From the NCBI RefSeq assembly GCF_035695185.1, contig NZ_DASSES010000015.1, forward strand, positions 1-64,000: DNA of 64,000 bases. The letters are read 5' to 3'. A model generated the notes under the pieces. That model did no database searches. It was not told the origin of the DNA and saw nothing but the letters and a program-made list of their open reading frames with translations. Shown one piece after another: positions 53,031 through 61,842 of this stretch (positions are counted from its first letter, which is position 1; each line of letters opens with the position of its first letter). The position numbers were made by a program, and so were the translations under genes. The DNA is from Frateuria_A sp035695185. GTDB lineage: Bacteria; Pseudomonadota; Gammaproteobacteria; Xanthomonadales; Rhodanobacteraceae.

Positions 53031-54231
53031 GGTCGCTTCCGATTGGTCTGGTGGTGGCCGGCCAACTGCCTTTCCGTTGCAGCTGCCGCTTGGCGACGGG
53101 CCCCGCATCGGGGTCCATCCATTTGAAGCTGGCGCGTGCTCCGCAATTTCCTCGCGAGATGGGCGATAGCGTGGTCTTCAGACAGGCAGGACGTCGCTGC
53201 CTGATACGACGAGTCGATACCGCACAAGACGTTCCGCTTCCGGGTTGGCGGTGTGAACGTGTACACGGTCGCCCTCGACGATCCGCAGGACCGCGGCGCC
53301 GGACGAAAAATAGAATTGCCCCGTCCACTTGCGTTCGACGAGCAAGGCCAACAGCGCGACCGCATCCTCGCGCGCCGATGCGTCCAGGAGCAGCCCGGGT
53401 GCTTCGTTCAGTGGCCGGACGTCGTTCTGTGCCTGGCGATACGGCGCCGTCGGATCGCCCTCGTATTCGTCGTCCCAGATCCAGTCGTTCAGGAGCAGCA
53501 GCACCCTCGAATTCACCGAGATCCTCCAGCAGCGAGCCGATCAGGTCGGACAGCCTTACGGGAAGCGGCTGCAGATCAAACTGGAAGGAGCTGCGGCCAG
53601 GCGCGTCGGCCGCCGGCACTTCCTGCAAGCCGCGCCCTGCAAGCCAATCGATGCTTTCGGCCTGGGTCAGGAACCGGGCCGTGTGGCCTTCCCTGGACGA
53701 GCCCAGGGTCGCGGGCGACGTGCCAAGCAGTACGCCCAGATAGTCGCTCTTGCCGAGACGGATGCCCTTGTGGCGCAAAATCGAATGGGCGACCGCGACA
53801 TGAAAGTAGAAGTTGGGCAGCAGCAAGGCGCGCAAATAGTCGTCCCCGGCCATGGCCGCACCCACGCGTCGATACGACTGATCGATCATTCGCGCGTGGC
53901 TGCCTTCGAAGGCTTCGGGCTTCAACGTCCGCAGGAACGCAATCGTGCGGTCGATCCGGTCGCGGTATTCCCCTATCGACTGTTCGTTGTCGGCGAACCA
54001 CGGCGCTTCCCGGCCGGTCAACCGGGCCGGGCCATTCTTCGCGTTGTCGCTGGCGATCTGGAACTGACGGCCAAGCGGCAGCATGTCGTCTGCCAGGCGC
54101 GCCTGAAGCAGTTCTCCAGCGGTAAATTGCCCGGCGTCCACGGCCGCCTGCATCTTGTCCAGATACGACTGCAGCACGCCAAGCCCCCTCAACAATGCGG
54201 GCACCGTGTAGTCGTACATGTTGGAGGGCAT
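53017..54231 (-). CDS. DUF1993-domain protein with a run-on, apparently damaged 3' half
   Basis: The start ATG 54231 has a GGAG ribosome site seven bases upstream. Residues 5-~165 form a complete DUF1993 domain (YDYTVPALLRGLGVLQSYLD, NFYFHVAVAHSILRHKG, LGKSDYLG), an all-helical DinB-like fold of unknown function. Instead of stopping there, the frame continues with RFLTQAESIDWLAGRGLQ and LSDLIGSLLEDLGEFEG until about 53510, where protein-like sequence moves to another frame (see 53178-53516); the last ~160 codons look random. It seems that a second gene was joined to DUF1993 and frameshifted. A sequencing error at about 53510 is the alternative. Confidence 0.55.
   Translation of the reverse strand: MPSNMYDYTVPALLRGLGVLQSYLDKMQAAVDAGQFTAGELLQARLADDMLPLGRQFQIASDNAKNGPARLTGREAPWFADNEQSIGEYRDRIDRTIAFLRTLKPEAFEGSHARMIDQSYRRVGAAMAGDDYLRALLLPNFYFHVAVAHSILRHKGIRLGKSDYLGVLLGTSPATLGSSREGHTARFLTQAESIDWLAGRGLQEVPAADAPGRSSFQFDLQPLPVRLSDLIGSLLEDLGEFEGAAAPERLDLGRRIRGRSDGAVSPGTERRPATERSTRAAPGRIGARGCGRAVGLARRTQVDGAILFFVRRRGPADRRGRPCTRSHRQPGSGTSCAVSTRRIRQRRPACLKTTLSPISRGNCGARASFKWMDPDAGPVAKRQLQRKGSWPATTRPIGSDHESA
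53178..53516 (-). CDS. Hypothetical protein, probably the displaced C-terminal part of the upstream run-on frame
   Basis: 112 residues beginning at a GTG (53516) inside the previous gene. Its opening (RVLLLLNDWIWDDEYEGD) reads as a natural continuation of DLIGSLLEDLGEFE in the other frame, so the two probably formed one ancestral protein ending VSGSDVLPV. I recognise no family. The sequence is acidic with hydrophobic beta-type stretches (WTGQFYFSSGAAVLRI). It could still be translated independently from the GTG. Confidence 0.45.
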   Translation of the reverse strand: MNSRVLLLLNDWIWDDEYEGDPTAPYRQAQNDVRPLNEAPGLLLDASAREDAVALLALLVERKWTGQFYFSSGAAVLRIVEGDRVHVHTANPEAERLVRYRLVVSGSDVLPV

Positions 54232-54313
54232 CGGAAGTCTCCGGATTGGATGGCCGAAACGCTCGGTTGCCGGCCATGGGTATGAAAGGCATCTGGAAGG
54301 GAAGGGTGTTCGC

Positions 54314-54943
54314 TCATCCGCTTCCGAGGTCGTAGGGGCCGCCGCGCCGGATTGCGGCCTGATAGGCGGGCCGGCGCTGGAACCGGCGGACCCATCCTTC
54401 GAGATTCGGGAACCGGCTCCTGTCGGTCCGAAGCGCCGCCAGTTCCCCGATGAAGCTCATCTGCACGTCCGCGGCGGAGAACGCGTTCCCCACGAGGTAG
54501 TCGCGTTCCTCCAGGCTCTGGTTGATGTAGCCCAAGTGGGTGTCCAGTTCGGTGTCGACGCGCCGCTTGAGCGGACGCCACATATCGCCGAGGTGCGAGC
54601 TCAGCCCTTTCATGACCAGGGGCAGCGCGGCCGATCCTTCGGCGTAGTGGAGCCACTGCATGTACTGGTCGTAGAGCCAGCTGTCCGGGGACGGCGCCAG
54701 TTGGCCGTTGCCGTGGCGACGGACGATGTAATCGATGATCGCGCCAGACTCGGCCACCGCGCGGCTGCCGTCGGTTATCACCGGGGATTTGCCCAGCGGG
54801 TGGACCGCCTTAAGTTCCTCCGGAGCCAGGTGGCTTCTGGCTTCGCGCTCGTAGAACCGGACCCGGTAAGGCACACCCAGCTCTTCCAGGAGCCACAGGA
54901 TGCGCTGAGATCTCGAATGGCTCAGATGGTGGACAACGAGCAT
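54314..54943 (-). CDS. Glutathione S-transferase family protein
   Basis: 209 residues with the thioredoxin-fold N-terminal domain (VVHHLSHSRSQRILWLLEELG; the SRSQR segment provides the catalytic Ser; HPLGKSPVI with the cis-Pro; AESGAIIDYI for glutathione gamma-Glu binding) and an all-helical C-terminal domain. It conjugates or reduces electrophiles with glutathione in the cytoplasm. It starts three bases after the OsmC stop, so the two form an operon aimed at peroxide/electrophile stress. Confidence 0.9.
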   Translation of the reverse strand: MLVVHHLSHSRSQRILWLLEELGVPYRVRFYEREARSHLAPEELKAVHPLGKSPVITDGSRAVAESGAIIDYIVRRHGNGQLAPSPDSWLYDQYMQWLHYAEGSAALPLVMKGLSSHLGDMWRPLKRRVDTELDTHLGYINQSLEERDYLVGNAFSAADVQMSFIGELAALRTDRSRFPNLEGWVRRFQRRPAYQAAIRRGGPYDLGSG

Positions 54944-54946
54944 ATG

Positions 54947-55435
54947 TCAGCCGCCAGCAGGCTCTTCGCAGGCCTGCTCCATGGCACGGATGTGAGTCTC
55001 GTCCTCGACGCGCCGGGCGGTGGGGATCGCATACTGGCTTCGGGCGGTGACGATGTCCGACCCGGCGCTCAAGGTCTTGCTCACCGGACAGCGGTCCGCC
55101 GCTGCTAGCAGTAGTTTCATCTCCTCCCCGGTTATCGCGCCGTCGATGAAGATCGAACGCTCGAACACATCGCGCCTCGAATCGGGGTCGCGCTGGTGCG
55201 TGACCACGACCTGCACATGCGTCACGGCGATCGACTTGCGCCGGGCATAGAGCTTCACGGTCATGACCGTGCAGGCGCCGAGTGCGGCGCCGAGCAGGTC
55301 GAAGGGTCCCGGGCCGGAGGCCAGGCCACCCGACGAGATCGGCTCGTCGGACAGAAACGAGGCACCCTGGGCGCGCACTTGCACCTGGAACAGTCCGAGT
55401 CCCGTATCTTCAATGATCACTGGATGTTTGCTCAT
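54947..55435 (-). CDS. OsmC/Ohr-family peroxidase-like protein
   Basis: 162 residues with GPGPFDLLGAALGACTVMTVKLYARRK, where the first redox Cys sits at the start of the central helix (~residue 56), and LAAADRCPVSKTL with the second Cys (~residue 122). OsmC proteins reduce organic hydroperoxides using this pair. It starts at ATG 55435 and is followed by GST. An AraC-type regulator lies 166 bases upstream on the same strand. Confidence 0.9.
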   Translation of the reverse strand: MSKHPVIIEDTGLGLFQVQVRAQGASFLSDEPISSGGLASGPGPFDLLGAALGACTVMTVKLYARRKSIAVTHVQVVVTHQRDPDSRRDVFERSIFIDGAITGEEMKLLLAAADRCPVSKTLSAGSDIVTARSQYAIPTARRVEDETHIRAMEQACEEPAGG

Positions 55436-55601
55436 GCTGACGACCTCGATGTGTGAGGAGACTGGGCCGCTGGACGCCAGCGGGAGCCGGGTTGGTCGCG
55501 GGGGGCTAGCAGCCGTGCCCGTGCTTCCGGGCTCGATGGGTACGGTCGTCCATGACGGAACGGCGAAAGCGGGCCCTTTCGGAGCAATGGCCCCCGGCGA
55601 T

Positions 55602-56642
55602 TCACGTTTGATGGTCGGCAGCGCGCGCCCGTGGAGGGCCGCCGGAAGCCGAGCCCGCCTCCTGCCGCGCGCGCTTGCGGAAAGCCGACGGGTCTTCGTC
55701 ATAGCGCTCGCGGAACCGGAAGCTGAAATGGCTGCGGCTGGCGAAGCCCACCGCAAGCGCAATGGATGCGATGGAACCCTCCGTCGCGGCAAGCAGGTCG
55801 CGCGCCTTGGCCAGGCGCGCCCGCGTCAGGAAATCGATCGGCGTCACGCCGGTGGTTTCCACGAACGCCTTGGCGAAAGCGGACCGGCTCATGCAGGCGG
55901 TTTTAGCCAACGAGGCCACCGTGTGCATCGCCGACGGCTGCGAGAGGATGGCGATCACCGCACGGCCCACGCCGGGCTTCAGAAGGATCGACGGCGCGCT
56001 GCCGGGAAAGTGCCATTGATCGAGGTCGTGGCGCAGCAGCTCGACCAGGCACGCCTTCATCAAGGTGTTCGCAAGGGTCCGGGAGCCGGCCGTGCGGAAT
56101 CTGCTCTCATCGAGCATGGCTTCAAACGCGCTCCTGACCAGAAGGTCGTTCTCCGGCCTGGCGCTTATGGGGCGGACGAGCCCGTCGAACACGTCGAAAT
56201 CGTTCGCCACGCCGATCTGGATCCGGCCACAAAGTACCCGGATTTCGTGTGCGTCTCCCGCGAATGCATCGAGATACATGAGGTCGTGGCTGCCCATGTG
56301 GACGACCTCCTGCGCGTTGTACGTCCGGTGGACAGGCTCCTGGCCCGCCAGCGTGCGCGCGAGGTTCTTCGGCAGCAGGACGATACTGCCTGCCGGCGCC
56401 ACCAGCGGCTCGCTGCCGTCGACGGTAAGGTGCATCGTGCCGTTGAGCACATACATGATTTTCAGATCGGAGATGGCCGGGATGACGAGCGCGGCATCCC
56501 GGGCAATCCGGCATATCGCGAAAGCCTCGGCACGGACATCCATGGAATCAAGGAGCCGCTCCGCCAGCGACACGGCCGGGTAGGGCGAAGCCGACGAGGC
56601 CGGTTCCCGCCTGAACACTTCGTCGAAATCGGACGTTTTCAT
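55602..56642 (-). CDS. AraC-family transcriptional regulator (cupin_6 type)
   Basis: 346 residues: an N-terminal cupin-like sensor domain (MYVLNGTMHLTVDGSEPLVAPAGSIVLLPKN) and a C-terminal pair of helix-turn-helix motifs (TVASLAKTACMSRSAFAKAFVE ... GSIASIALAVGFASRSHFSFRFRERY). AraC_binding/cupin_6 regulators typically control a neighbouring oxidoreductase. It sits 108 bases after the quinone oxidoreductase-like gene and before OsmC-GST on the same strand, so it likely controls one or both. Confidence 0.9.
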   Translation of the reverse strand: MKTSDFDEVFRREPASSASPYPAVSLAERLLDSMDVRAEAFAICRIARDAALVIPAISDLKIMYVLNGTMHLTVDGSEPLVAPAGSIVLLPKNLARTLAGQEPVHRTYNAQEVVHMGSHDLMYLDAFAGDAHEIRVLCGRIQIGVANDFDVFDGLVRPISARPENDLLVRSAFEAMLDESRFRTAGSRTLANTLMKACLVELLRHDLDQWHFPGSAPSILLKPGVGRAVIAILSQPSAMHTVASLAKTACMSRSAFAKAFVETTGVTPIDFLTRARLAKARDLLAATEGSIASIALAVGFASRSHFSFRFRERYDEDPSAFRKRARQEAGSASGGPPRARAADHQT

Positions 56643-56750
56643 GAGAGCGCATCACGCAGCGGTTTGATCAAGATCCACCGGGAGAATCGGGTGAAGGGGC
56701 CGGTACCCTTGCCGCGGCCGGGAAGAGGGTGCCGCCAGGCGTGCGAGGCC

Positions 56751-57668
56751 TCAGGGACAAACGCGGATAACCGTTTTCCCTGCACGTCGTTCGGTCGCGT
56801 TGAAAGTCGCAACAGCCTCCTCGAGGGCGGAAACAGTGCCGATGTTGGTCCGCAGTCGACCATCGCGGACCCGCTGGACGATCTCATTCAGTTGGGCGCG
56901 ATCGGACTCGACAACGAAGTCGATCGCCAGGCCATCAGCGGGCCGCGCCTCCGCCGGCCCGACCACGGTCACCAGCGTTCCTCCGGCGCGGATCAGGGCC
57001 GCTGACCGCTTCTGGATGCCGCCGCCGATGACATCGAACACCAGGTCGACTCCGCCGATGTCTTCCAACTTGTCGTTCTCGAGGTCCACGAACTCCTTCG
57101 CCCCGAAGTCGAGCGCTTTCTGGCGGTCAGCGGCACGCCCGGTACCGATGACATAGGCGCCGGCCTCGCTCGCCAGCTGCGTCACCATCGACCCGACGGC
57201 GCCGGCCGCGCCGTGCGCGAGGACGCTCTGGCCTGCCTGAATGCGACCGTGCTGGAACAGCCCCTGCCACGCGGTCAGGCCCGAAATCGGAAGGCTGGCG
57301 CCCACCGTGAAGTCGACGTCACCCGGCAGCGGTGCGAGGTTGCGTGCCTCCATGGCGACGAACTCCGCCAGGGTGCCGTCGCGGTACCAGTCCGCGAGGC
57401 CGAACACCCGCTGTCCTACTGACAGGCCCGTCGTGCCATAGCCGATGGCAGAGACCACGCCGGCCAGCTCGTGCCCGGGGATCGACGGTGTCCGCTCATG
57501 GCCACGACGATCGGTCCAGGTCGAGGGCCAGCTCAGCTCCGTCGGGACGAATCCCGACGCATGAACGCGAACGACGACGTCGTTTATCGCTGCTTGCGGC
57601 TCCGGGCGCTCCGAGAGACGCATCCCGGCCGTTCCGGCAGTCTGGTCTGTCGCGACGATCGCTTTCAT
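56751..57668 (-). CDS. Zinc-independent MDR-family NADPH:quinone/enone oxidoreductase
   Basis: 305 residues of the medium-chain dehydrogenase/reductase superfamily: GHELAGVVSAIG (GroES-like domain), LPISGLTAWQGLF, and the nucleotide-binding VLAHGAAGAVGSMVTQLA. The zinc-binding Cys residues of true alcohol dehydrogenases are absent, which points to quinone or alkenal reduction. It is the promoter-proximal gene of the minus-strand stress group (oxidoreductase, AraC, OsmC, GST). Confidence 0.9.
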   Translation of the reverse strand: MKAIVATDQTAGTAGMRLSERPEPQAAINDVVVRVHASGFVPTELSWPSTWTDRRGHERTPSIPGHELAGVVSAIGYGTTGLSVGQRVFGLADWYRDGTLAEFVAMEARNLAPLPGDVDFTVGASLPISGLTAWQGLFQHGRIQAGQSVLAHGAAGAVGSMVTQLASEAGAYVIGTGRAADRQKALDFGAKEFVDLENDKLEDIGGVDLVFDVIGGGIQKRSAALIRAGGTLVTVVGPAEARPADGLAIDFVVESDRAQLNEIVQRVRDGRLRTNIGTVSALEEAVATFNATERRAGKTVIRVCP

Positions 57669-58238
57669 GGGAGTACTCCTCGGTCACATGACTCGTTGGC
57701 GGAAATGCTGCAGGCCAGCGCCTTGCCGGCTGTCGACGCGCTCACTTCCTGAAAATGCCCTTGGCAGACGCGACGCCAAGCAGCAAACCCGCACCCATGA
57801 GGCTGGCAGGGGGAACTCCCTCCGCGCCGGGATCAGGGTGCTCCCAGGCGCGAGACAGCTCCATGAACGGGCACGGCTCCCACGGTGACGGACTTCAAGG
57901 TGCATCGTGATATTCGTGGCGCACCGAAGGACCGTTACATGCTCGAGCCGAAGCGCTGCGCACGGATCGCGCGTCCGAGGGCCATCGAGCCGGCCGGCGG
58001 GTTGTTCGACGTACATAAGTCTCCCGCGGCTATCGGCCTGCGGGCAATGGCATGCGCGTGCGGCTTCGTCCAGCGGTCGTGCGGACTCGTCCGAAATTCG
58101 CCAGGGCCGGCGAAAGCCGCTGGCGACGGGGCTTTGCGCGAACCACACTGTCCTTGTTCTTCAACACGTGCGCTCTTTGATGAGCGCCCGCGCAGCAGGT
58201 TTCCAAGGCCAGAGAGCCCCAGAAAGAGAGCAAGCTTC
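57669..58238. other. 570-bp stretch without a convincing gene
   Basis: No frame here shows family-like sequence. The minus strand holds a 40-codon frame (57742-57864) ending PPASLMGAGLLLGVASAK, possibly the remnant of a membrane-anchor tail. The rest may carry the promoters of the divergent oxidoreductase and of the decayed gene downstream. Confidence 0.5.
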
Positions 58239-58510
58239 ATGAACGAGCCAGGGGTTGATGGCCGAAGTTCCTCGCGCAAGCAGGCGTAGCGACACTCGGT
58301 GCCACCGGCCTGTTCGGCGGCAGAGCCGTGTCGGGCACGATCGTCCGCCCGGGCGATGTCGGTGTCATCCAGACTGCGCTTGCCCTCGAACACGAGGGCA
58401 TCGCCGCCTATTGCATCGCGGGCAAGAGTGGATTGCTTTCACCCTCAACGCGCAAGCTTGCGCTCGTCTTCATGGACCACCACCAGGCGCACCGCGATGA
58501 AACGAAGCAC
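58239..58510 (+). pseudogene. Frameshifted, 3'-truncated Tat-exported ferritin-like protein
   Basis: The ATG at 58239 begins MNEPGVDGR and stops after 16 codons. One frame over, from about 58268, it continues as FLAQAGVATLGATGLFGG, the hydrophobic part of a Tat-type signal, followed by GDVGVIQTALALEHEGIAAY and VFMDHHQAHRDE, the first helices of a ferritin-like domain with Glu/His ligands. The sequence then breaks off at about 58510, directly before the AhpD-like gene, where two more helices are expected. A single-base loss near 58265 and a 3' deletion explain it. Confidence 0.65.
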
Positions 58511-58522
58511 CAGAGAGCATCC

Positions 58523-59074
58523 ATGAACCGCATCGATTTCCCCGCTACCGCGGATGGGGCTCCGGCGACGGTCCAGGGCATCCTGGCCGGCCTGCAAAAG
58601 AAGCTCGGCTTCGTCCCGAACCTGCATCGGCTCATGTCGGTCAGCCCGCATGTCCTGGCCGGGTGGTCCGGGCTCACGGGCCATCTCGGCAAGACGCTCG
58701 ACCTGAAGACTCGCGAAAGCATCGCCCTGGCGATATCGCAAGCCAACGGCTGCGATTACTGCCTGGCTGCGCACGCTTACGTTGCGAGCACCTTGGCAAG
58801 CGTGTCGTCAGAGGAGATCGCGCTCAATCGCGAGGGTCGCTCGGCGGATCCCCGGCGCGCGATGGCTACCGCATTTGCCCAGAGGGTAGTCCAGACACGG
58901 GGCCAGGTTGCGGACGAGGATATCGCCAGCATCCGTGCGGCGGGCTACAGCGATGCGAACATCGTGGAGATCGTCGCCTGTGTCGCCCAGTACCTGATGA
59001 CCAACCTTCTCAACAACGTCGCAAGAACGGTAGTGGATTTTCCCGCGATCGACGCGCCGGCCACGACGGCCTGA
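58523..59074 (+). CDS. Carboxymuconolactone decarboxylase/AhpD-family protein
   Basis: 183 residues with the AhpD-like core: LKTRESIALAISQANGCDYCLAAHAY holds the CxxC redox pair followed by the conserved His. Such proteins have peroxidase or disulfide-reductase activity and often pair with MDR or OsmC genes. The frame is open upstream into the ferritin-like relic (to 58328), but homology starts at ATG 58523, so that start is used. It is followed by a 323-bp gap and then msrB-msrA. Confidence 0.87.
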   Translation: MNRIDFPATADGAPATVQGILAGLQKKLGFVPNLHRLMSVSPHVLAGWSGLTGHLGKTLDLKTRESIALAISQANGCDYCLAAHAYVASTLASVSSEEIALNREGRSADPRRAMATAFAQRVVQTRGQVADEDIASIRAAGYSDANIVEIVACVAQYLMTNLLNNVARTVVDFPAIDAPATTA

Positions 59075-59397
59075 CACGCCCATGGAGTTGCGATGTCTGC
59101 GGGTCGATCGCAACCATCCCGGCTGAAGCCATGGGGCGCGATCAAGCGCCTGGCGCGTTCGCCGCAAGGCTGCATGGATGCCTTCCGCCCCGGGTCGCCA
59201 CCCGTCGTCACCATCCGTGTCGATGGCGGGGCAACGGAACGTCCCCGAACGGGTCCGCGCACAGGCCTCGACCGCCGATCGGCATCACCACGTAACCGAT
59301 ACCCCCGGAAGAGCGAATCGCTTTGAGGACGAGCCGGATGCCCGTCCGGAAACTCAGGATGCACCCATGACGATCCGGCAGGATCGAAGGAGGACCG
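59075..59397. other. 323-bp intergenic stretch upstream of msrB
   Basis: No coding frame shows family-like sequence. The only clear element is a strong Shine-Dalgarno, AAGGAGG, at 59387-59393 just before the msrB start. The msrB promoter is presumably within it. Confidence 0.5.
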
Positions 59398-59847
59398 ATG
59401 GCCGCTTACCACAAGAATCCGGAGGCGATCGCCAAGCTTTCGCCCGAACAATTCAGTGTCACCCAGCAGGGTGCGACGGAGCGTCCGGGAACCGGCGCTT
59501 ACCTGCACAACAAGGAAGCAGGCATCTACGTGGACATCGTATCGGGCGAGCCGTTGTTCGCGTCGACCGACAAGTTCGAGTCCGGCTGCGGCTGGCCGAG
59601 CTTCACCAAGCCGATCGAGCCCGCACACGTCGCCGAACTGCGCGATATCTCGCATGGAATGATCCGGACGGAAGTACGCTCGATGCATGGCGACAGCCAC
59701 CTCGGCCACGTGTTTCCGGATGGCCCGCCCGACAGGGGCGGTCTGCGCTACTGCATCAATTCCGCCTCGCTCCGTTTCGTGCCTCGTGATGAGATGGAGG
59801 CACAAGGCTACGGCGCCTATCTCGACCAAGTGGAGGACATCCAGTGA
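59398..59847 (+). CDS. msrB: Peptide-methionine (R)-S-oxide reductase
   Basis: 149 residues. The catalytic Cys is in GGLRYCINSASLRF (~residue 119); SGCGWPSF (~62) and HLGHVFPDG provide the substrate pocket. The two CxxC zinc motifs are missing, so it belongs to the zinc-free class. It repairs the R-epimer of oxidised methionine. It has a strong AAGGAGG ribosome site and overlaps msrA by GTGA at 59844. Confidence 0.95.
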   Translation: MAAYHKNPEAIAKLSPEQFSVTQQGATERPGTGAYLHNKEAGIYVDIVSGEPLFASTDKFESGCGWPSFTKPIEPAHVAELRDISHGMIRTEVRSMHGDSHLGHVFPDGPPDRGGLRYCINSASLRFVPRDEMEAQGYGAYLDQVEDIQ

Positions 59848-60356
59848 CTACCGAACGCGCTGTGCTCGCAGGCGGTTGCTTCTGGGGCATGCAGGACCTG
59901 ATCCGCAAGCTTCCCGGGGTCGTTTCGACCCGGGTCGGCTACACCGGCGGCGACGTGCCGCACGCGACCTATCGCCACCACGGCACCCACGCAGAGGCCA
60001 TCGAGATCATCTTCGATCCGGCCCGCACCACCTACCGCCGCCTGCTCGAGTTCTTTTTCCAGATCCACGACCCGACCACGCTCAACCGCCAGGGCAACGA
60101 CCGCGGCACCAGCTACCGCTCGGCGATTTTCTTCACCAGCCAAGAGCAGGAGGTCGTGGCCCGGGACACCATCGCCGATGTCGAGGCCTCGGGCCTTTGG
60201 CCCGGAAAGGTGGTGACCGAACTCGCACCCGCCGGCGATTTCTGGGAAGCAGAGCCCGAGCACCAGGACTACCTCGAACGCATCCCGCACGGGTATACCT
60301 GTCATTTCGTCCGCCCGGGCTGGGTGCTGCCACGTCGCACGCAGGCGAAGGCCTGA
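59844..60356 (+). CDS. msrA: Peptide-methionine (S)-S-oxide reductase
   Basis: 170 residues with the active-site GGCFWGMQDL near residue 10, RVGYTGGDVPHATY, HDPTTLNRQGNDRGTSYRS and FWEAEPEHQDYL, all diagnostic of MsrA. It repairs S-methionine sulfoxide. The GTG start overlaps the msrB stop, so both epimer-specific repair enzymes are made together. Confidence 0.95.
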   Translation: MTTERAVLAGGCFWGMQDLIRKLPGVVSTRVGYTGGDVPHATYRHHGTHAEAIEIIFDPARTTYRRLLEFFFQIHDPTTLNRQGNDRGTSYRSAIFFTSQEQEVVARDTIADVEASGLWPGKVVTELAPAGDFWEAEPEHQDYLERIPHGYTCHFVRPGWVLPRRTQAKA

Positions 60357-60450
60357 CCGGCACGTCGGTTGGCGGTCGTGGGCGACTACCCGGCTTGCCT
60401 TACGCGTGAGATTTCCGCACCCGAGTCCGGCCGAGCGAGGCTTTCCCAGT

Positions 60451-60800
60451 GGTCCGCATCGATGTGATGAAGGTCTTTATTGCCGCGCTCGATGAGGTCA
60501 GCCTGGCCGGCGCGAGCCGTCGATCGAGCGCTCGGCCGCGGCGGTGAGCAGGGCCATCGCGTTCCTGGATGCGCACGTGGGGGTGCCACTGCTGCAGCGC
60601 GCCCTCGTTCAAGCTGAGCGAAGCGGGTGAACGCTATGCGGTTGCCTGCCGCAAGCTGCTCATGGGCCTGGAGGAGGCGGATCGCCAGGCGGCGGTGAAC
60701 GGTCGCTGCTCCGCGGGTACTCGCTATTTCCGCCACCGTGTTCGCTGGCGTGAAGCTGTTGCCTCCGATCGTGGACACCTTCATGGTAGAGCAGCCGTCT
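60451..60800 (+). pseudogene. LysR-family regulator remnant with several frameshifts
   Basis: Read in shifting frames, this stretch yields MKVFIAALDEVSLAGASRR, then SAAAVSRAIAFLDAHVGVPL (the LysR helix-turn-helix), then SFKLSEAGERYAVACRKLL, then ISATVFAGVKLLPPIVDTFM, in the correct LysR order. At least three frameshifts are needed between about 60525 and 60730, and nothing of the effector domain remains after ~60800. The gene is clearly dead. It faces the SDR gene at 60996-61739, which is transcribed toward it. The bases 60801-60995 show nothing recognisable. Confidence 0.75.
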
Positions 60801-60995
60801 GCTTGCGACCGAAGTGGACGTTACGAGGGGCGTTGTCCGCAATGCGCGCCCCTGTGTAGATTCCTGCTGCCGGTTAAGCGGCCGCCCCCTCCTTGCGGCT
60901 GTAGCCGAACGTTTCTGCAACCTGACACCGGGTGAATGTCAGGGCAGGGCGTTGTGTCCGCCTTACGCGACCATGATTTCGCTTGTGGCGAGGCG

Positions 60996-61739
60996 TTACG
61001 CCGCGGCCAAGGCGACGGCATCGGCACCTGCCGGCAAGCGTACGGGGCTGGCCGGATCGTCGATGGCCCGCCAGACCGCTTCGATCACGTCGGCGGTATG
61101 CGTCACCGGACCGGTCGCTTGCGCCCAACCCTCGAAGACTTTCCGCGCCAGCCCGGTGTACGCCTCGTGCATCTCGCCATGCATGCGGGAGCGCGCGTTC
61201 TCGCCGAAACGGGTCTCCGGCGCCCGACCCGGCAACACCAGCCGGACCCGGATATGGAACGGTTCCAGCTCAAGCGCCAGCGATTCGGTGAACGCGTTCA
61301 CCGCGGCCTTGCTCGCACTGTAGACGGCCAGGAGGTGCAGTGGCTTCATGGTGACCGACGAGCTGATATTGACGATGACGCCGGACCTGCGCTCGCGGAA
61401 TTGGGGCAGCACCGCCTGGGTCATCGCGATCGTGCCCAGGGTGTTGGTCGCGAACACTTCGCGAGCCGCATCCATCGAGGTGCCTTCCAGTGGGTTGAGC
61501 AAGCCGATACCGGCGTTGTTCACCAGGGCATCGATCGGACCGGCCGCATCGATGAGTGCGCGGATGCTGCGCGGGTCGGTCACGTCGAGCGGCAGCACGC
61601 GCAGGCGTGCCGAGCGTGGCAGCAGGTTTTCGCGCGGGGTGCGCATGGTGGCGATGACTTGCCAGCCGCGGCCGAGGAAGTCCTGCGCGATCTCGAGGCC
61701 GAAACCGGACGAACAACCGGTGATCAGGATGGTTTTCAT
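60996..61739 (-). CDS. Short-chain dehydrogenase/reductase
   Basis: 247 residues of the classical SDR family: cofactor motif TGCSSGFG (residues ~7-14), LVNNAGIG, catalytic Ser in NISSSV and YSASKAAV with catalytic Tyr/Lys. The substrate is not predictable. It is divergent from an AraC regulator across 106 bases (to the 61846 start), an arrangement in which the regulator commonly controls the SDR. Confidence 0.92.
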   Translation of the reverse strand: MKTILITGCSSGFGLEIAQDFLGRGWQVIATMRTPRENLLPRSARLRVLPLDVTDPRSIRALIDAAGPIDALVNNAGIGLLNPLEGTSMDAAREVFATNTLGTIAMTQAVLPQFRERRSGVIVNISSSVTMKPLHLLAVYSASKAAVNAFTESLALELEPFHIRVRLVLPGRAPETRFGENARSRMHGEMHEAYTGLARKVFEGWAQATGPVTHTADVIEAVWRAIDDPASPVRLPAGADAVALAAA

Positions 61740-61815
61740 GGAAGAGCTCCTGCTTGGGACGGGTGGGATGACGTGCCCACGATAGGCACCAACCACAGGA
61801 TGATCTACCATGGAA

Positions 61816-61842
61816 AGTCCATATTTAATTAGCGATAGTCCA
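61816..61842. promoter_or_regulatory. Direct-repeat candidate operator for the adjacent AraC regulator
   Basis: AGTCCA occurs at 61816-61821 and again at 61837-61842, exactly 21 bp (two helical turns) apart, around an AT-rich core (TATTTAATTAGCGAT) in the divergent spacer. AraC-type proteins usually bind direct repeats on one helix face at this spacing. Confidence 0.45.

Noticed and set aside
57742..57864. 40-codon minus-strand frame with a hydrophobic C-terminus (SLMGAGLLLGVASAK)
   Set aside because: Too short, no ribosome site and no family; mentioned only as a possible remnant.
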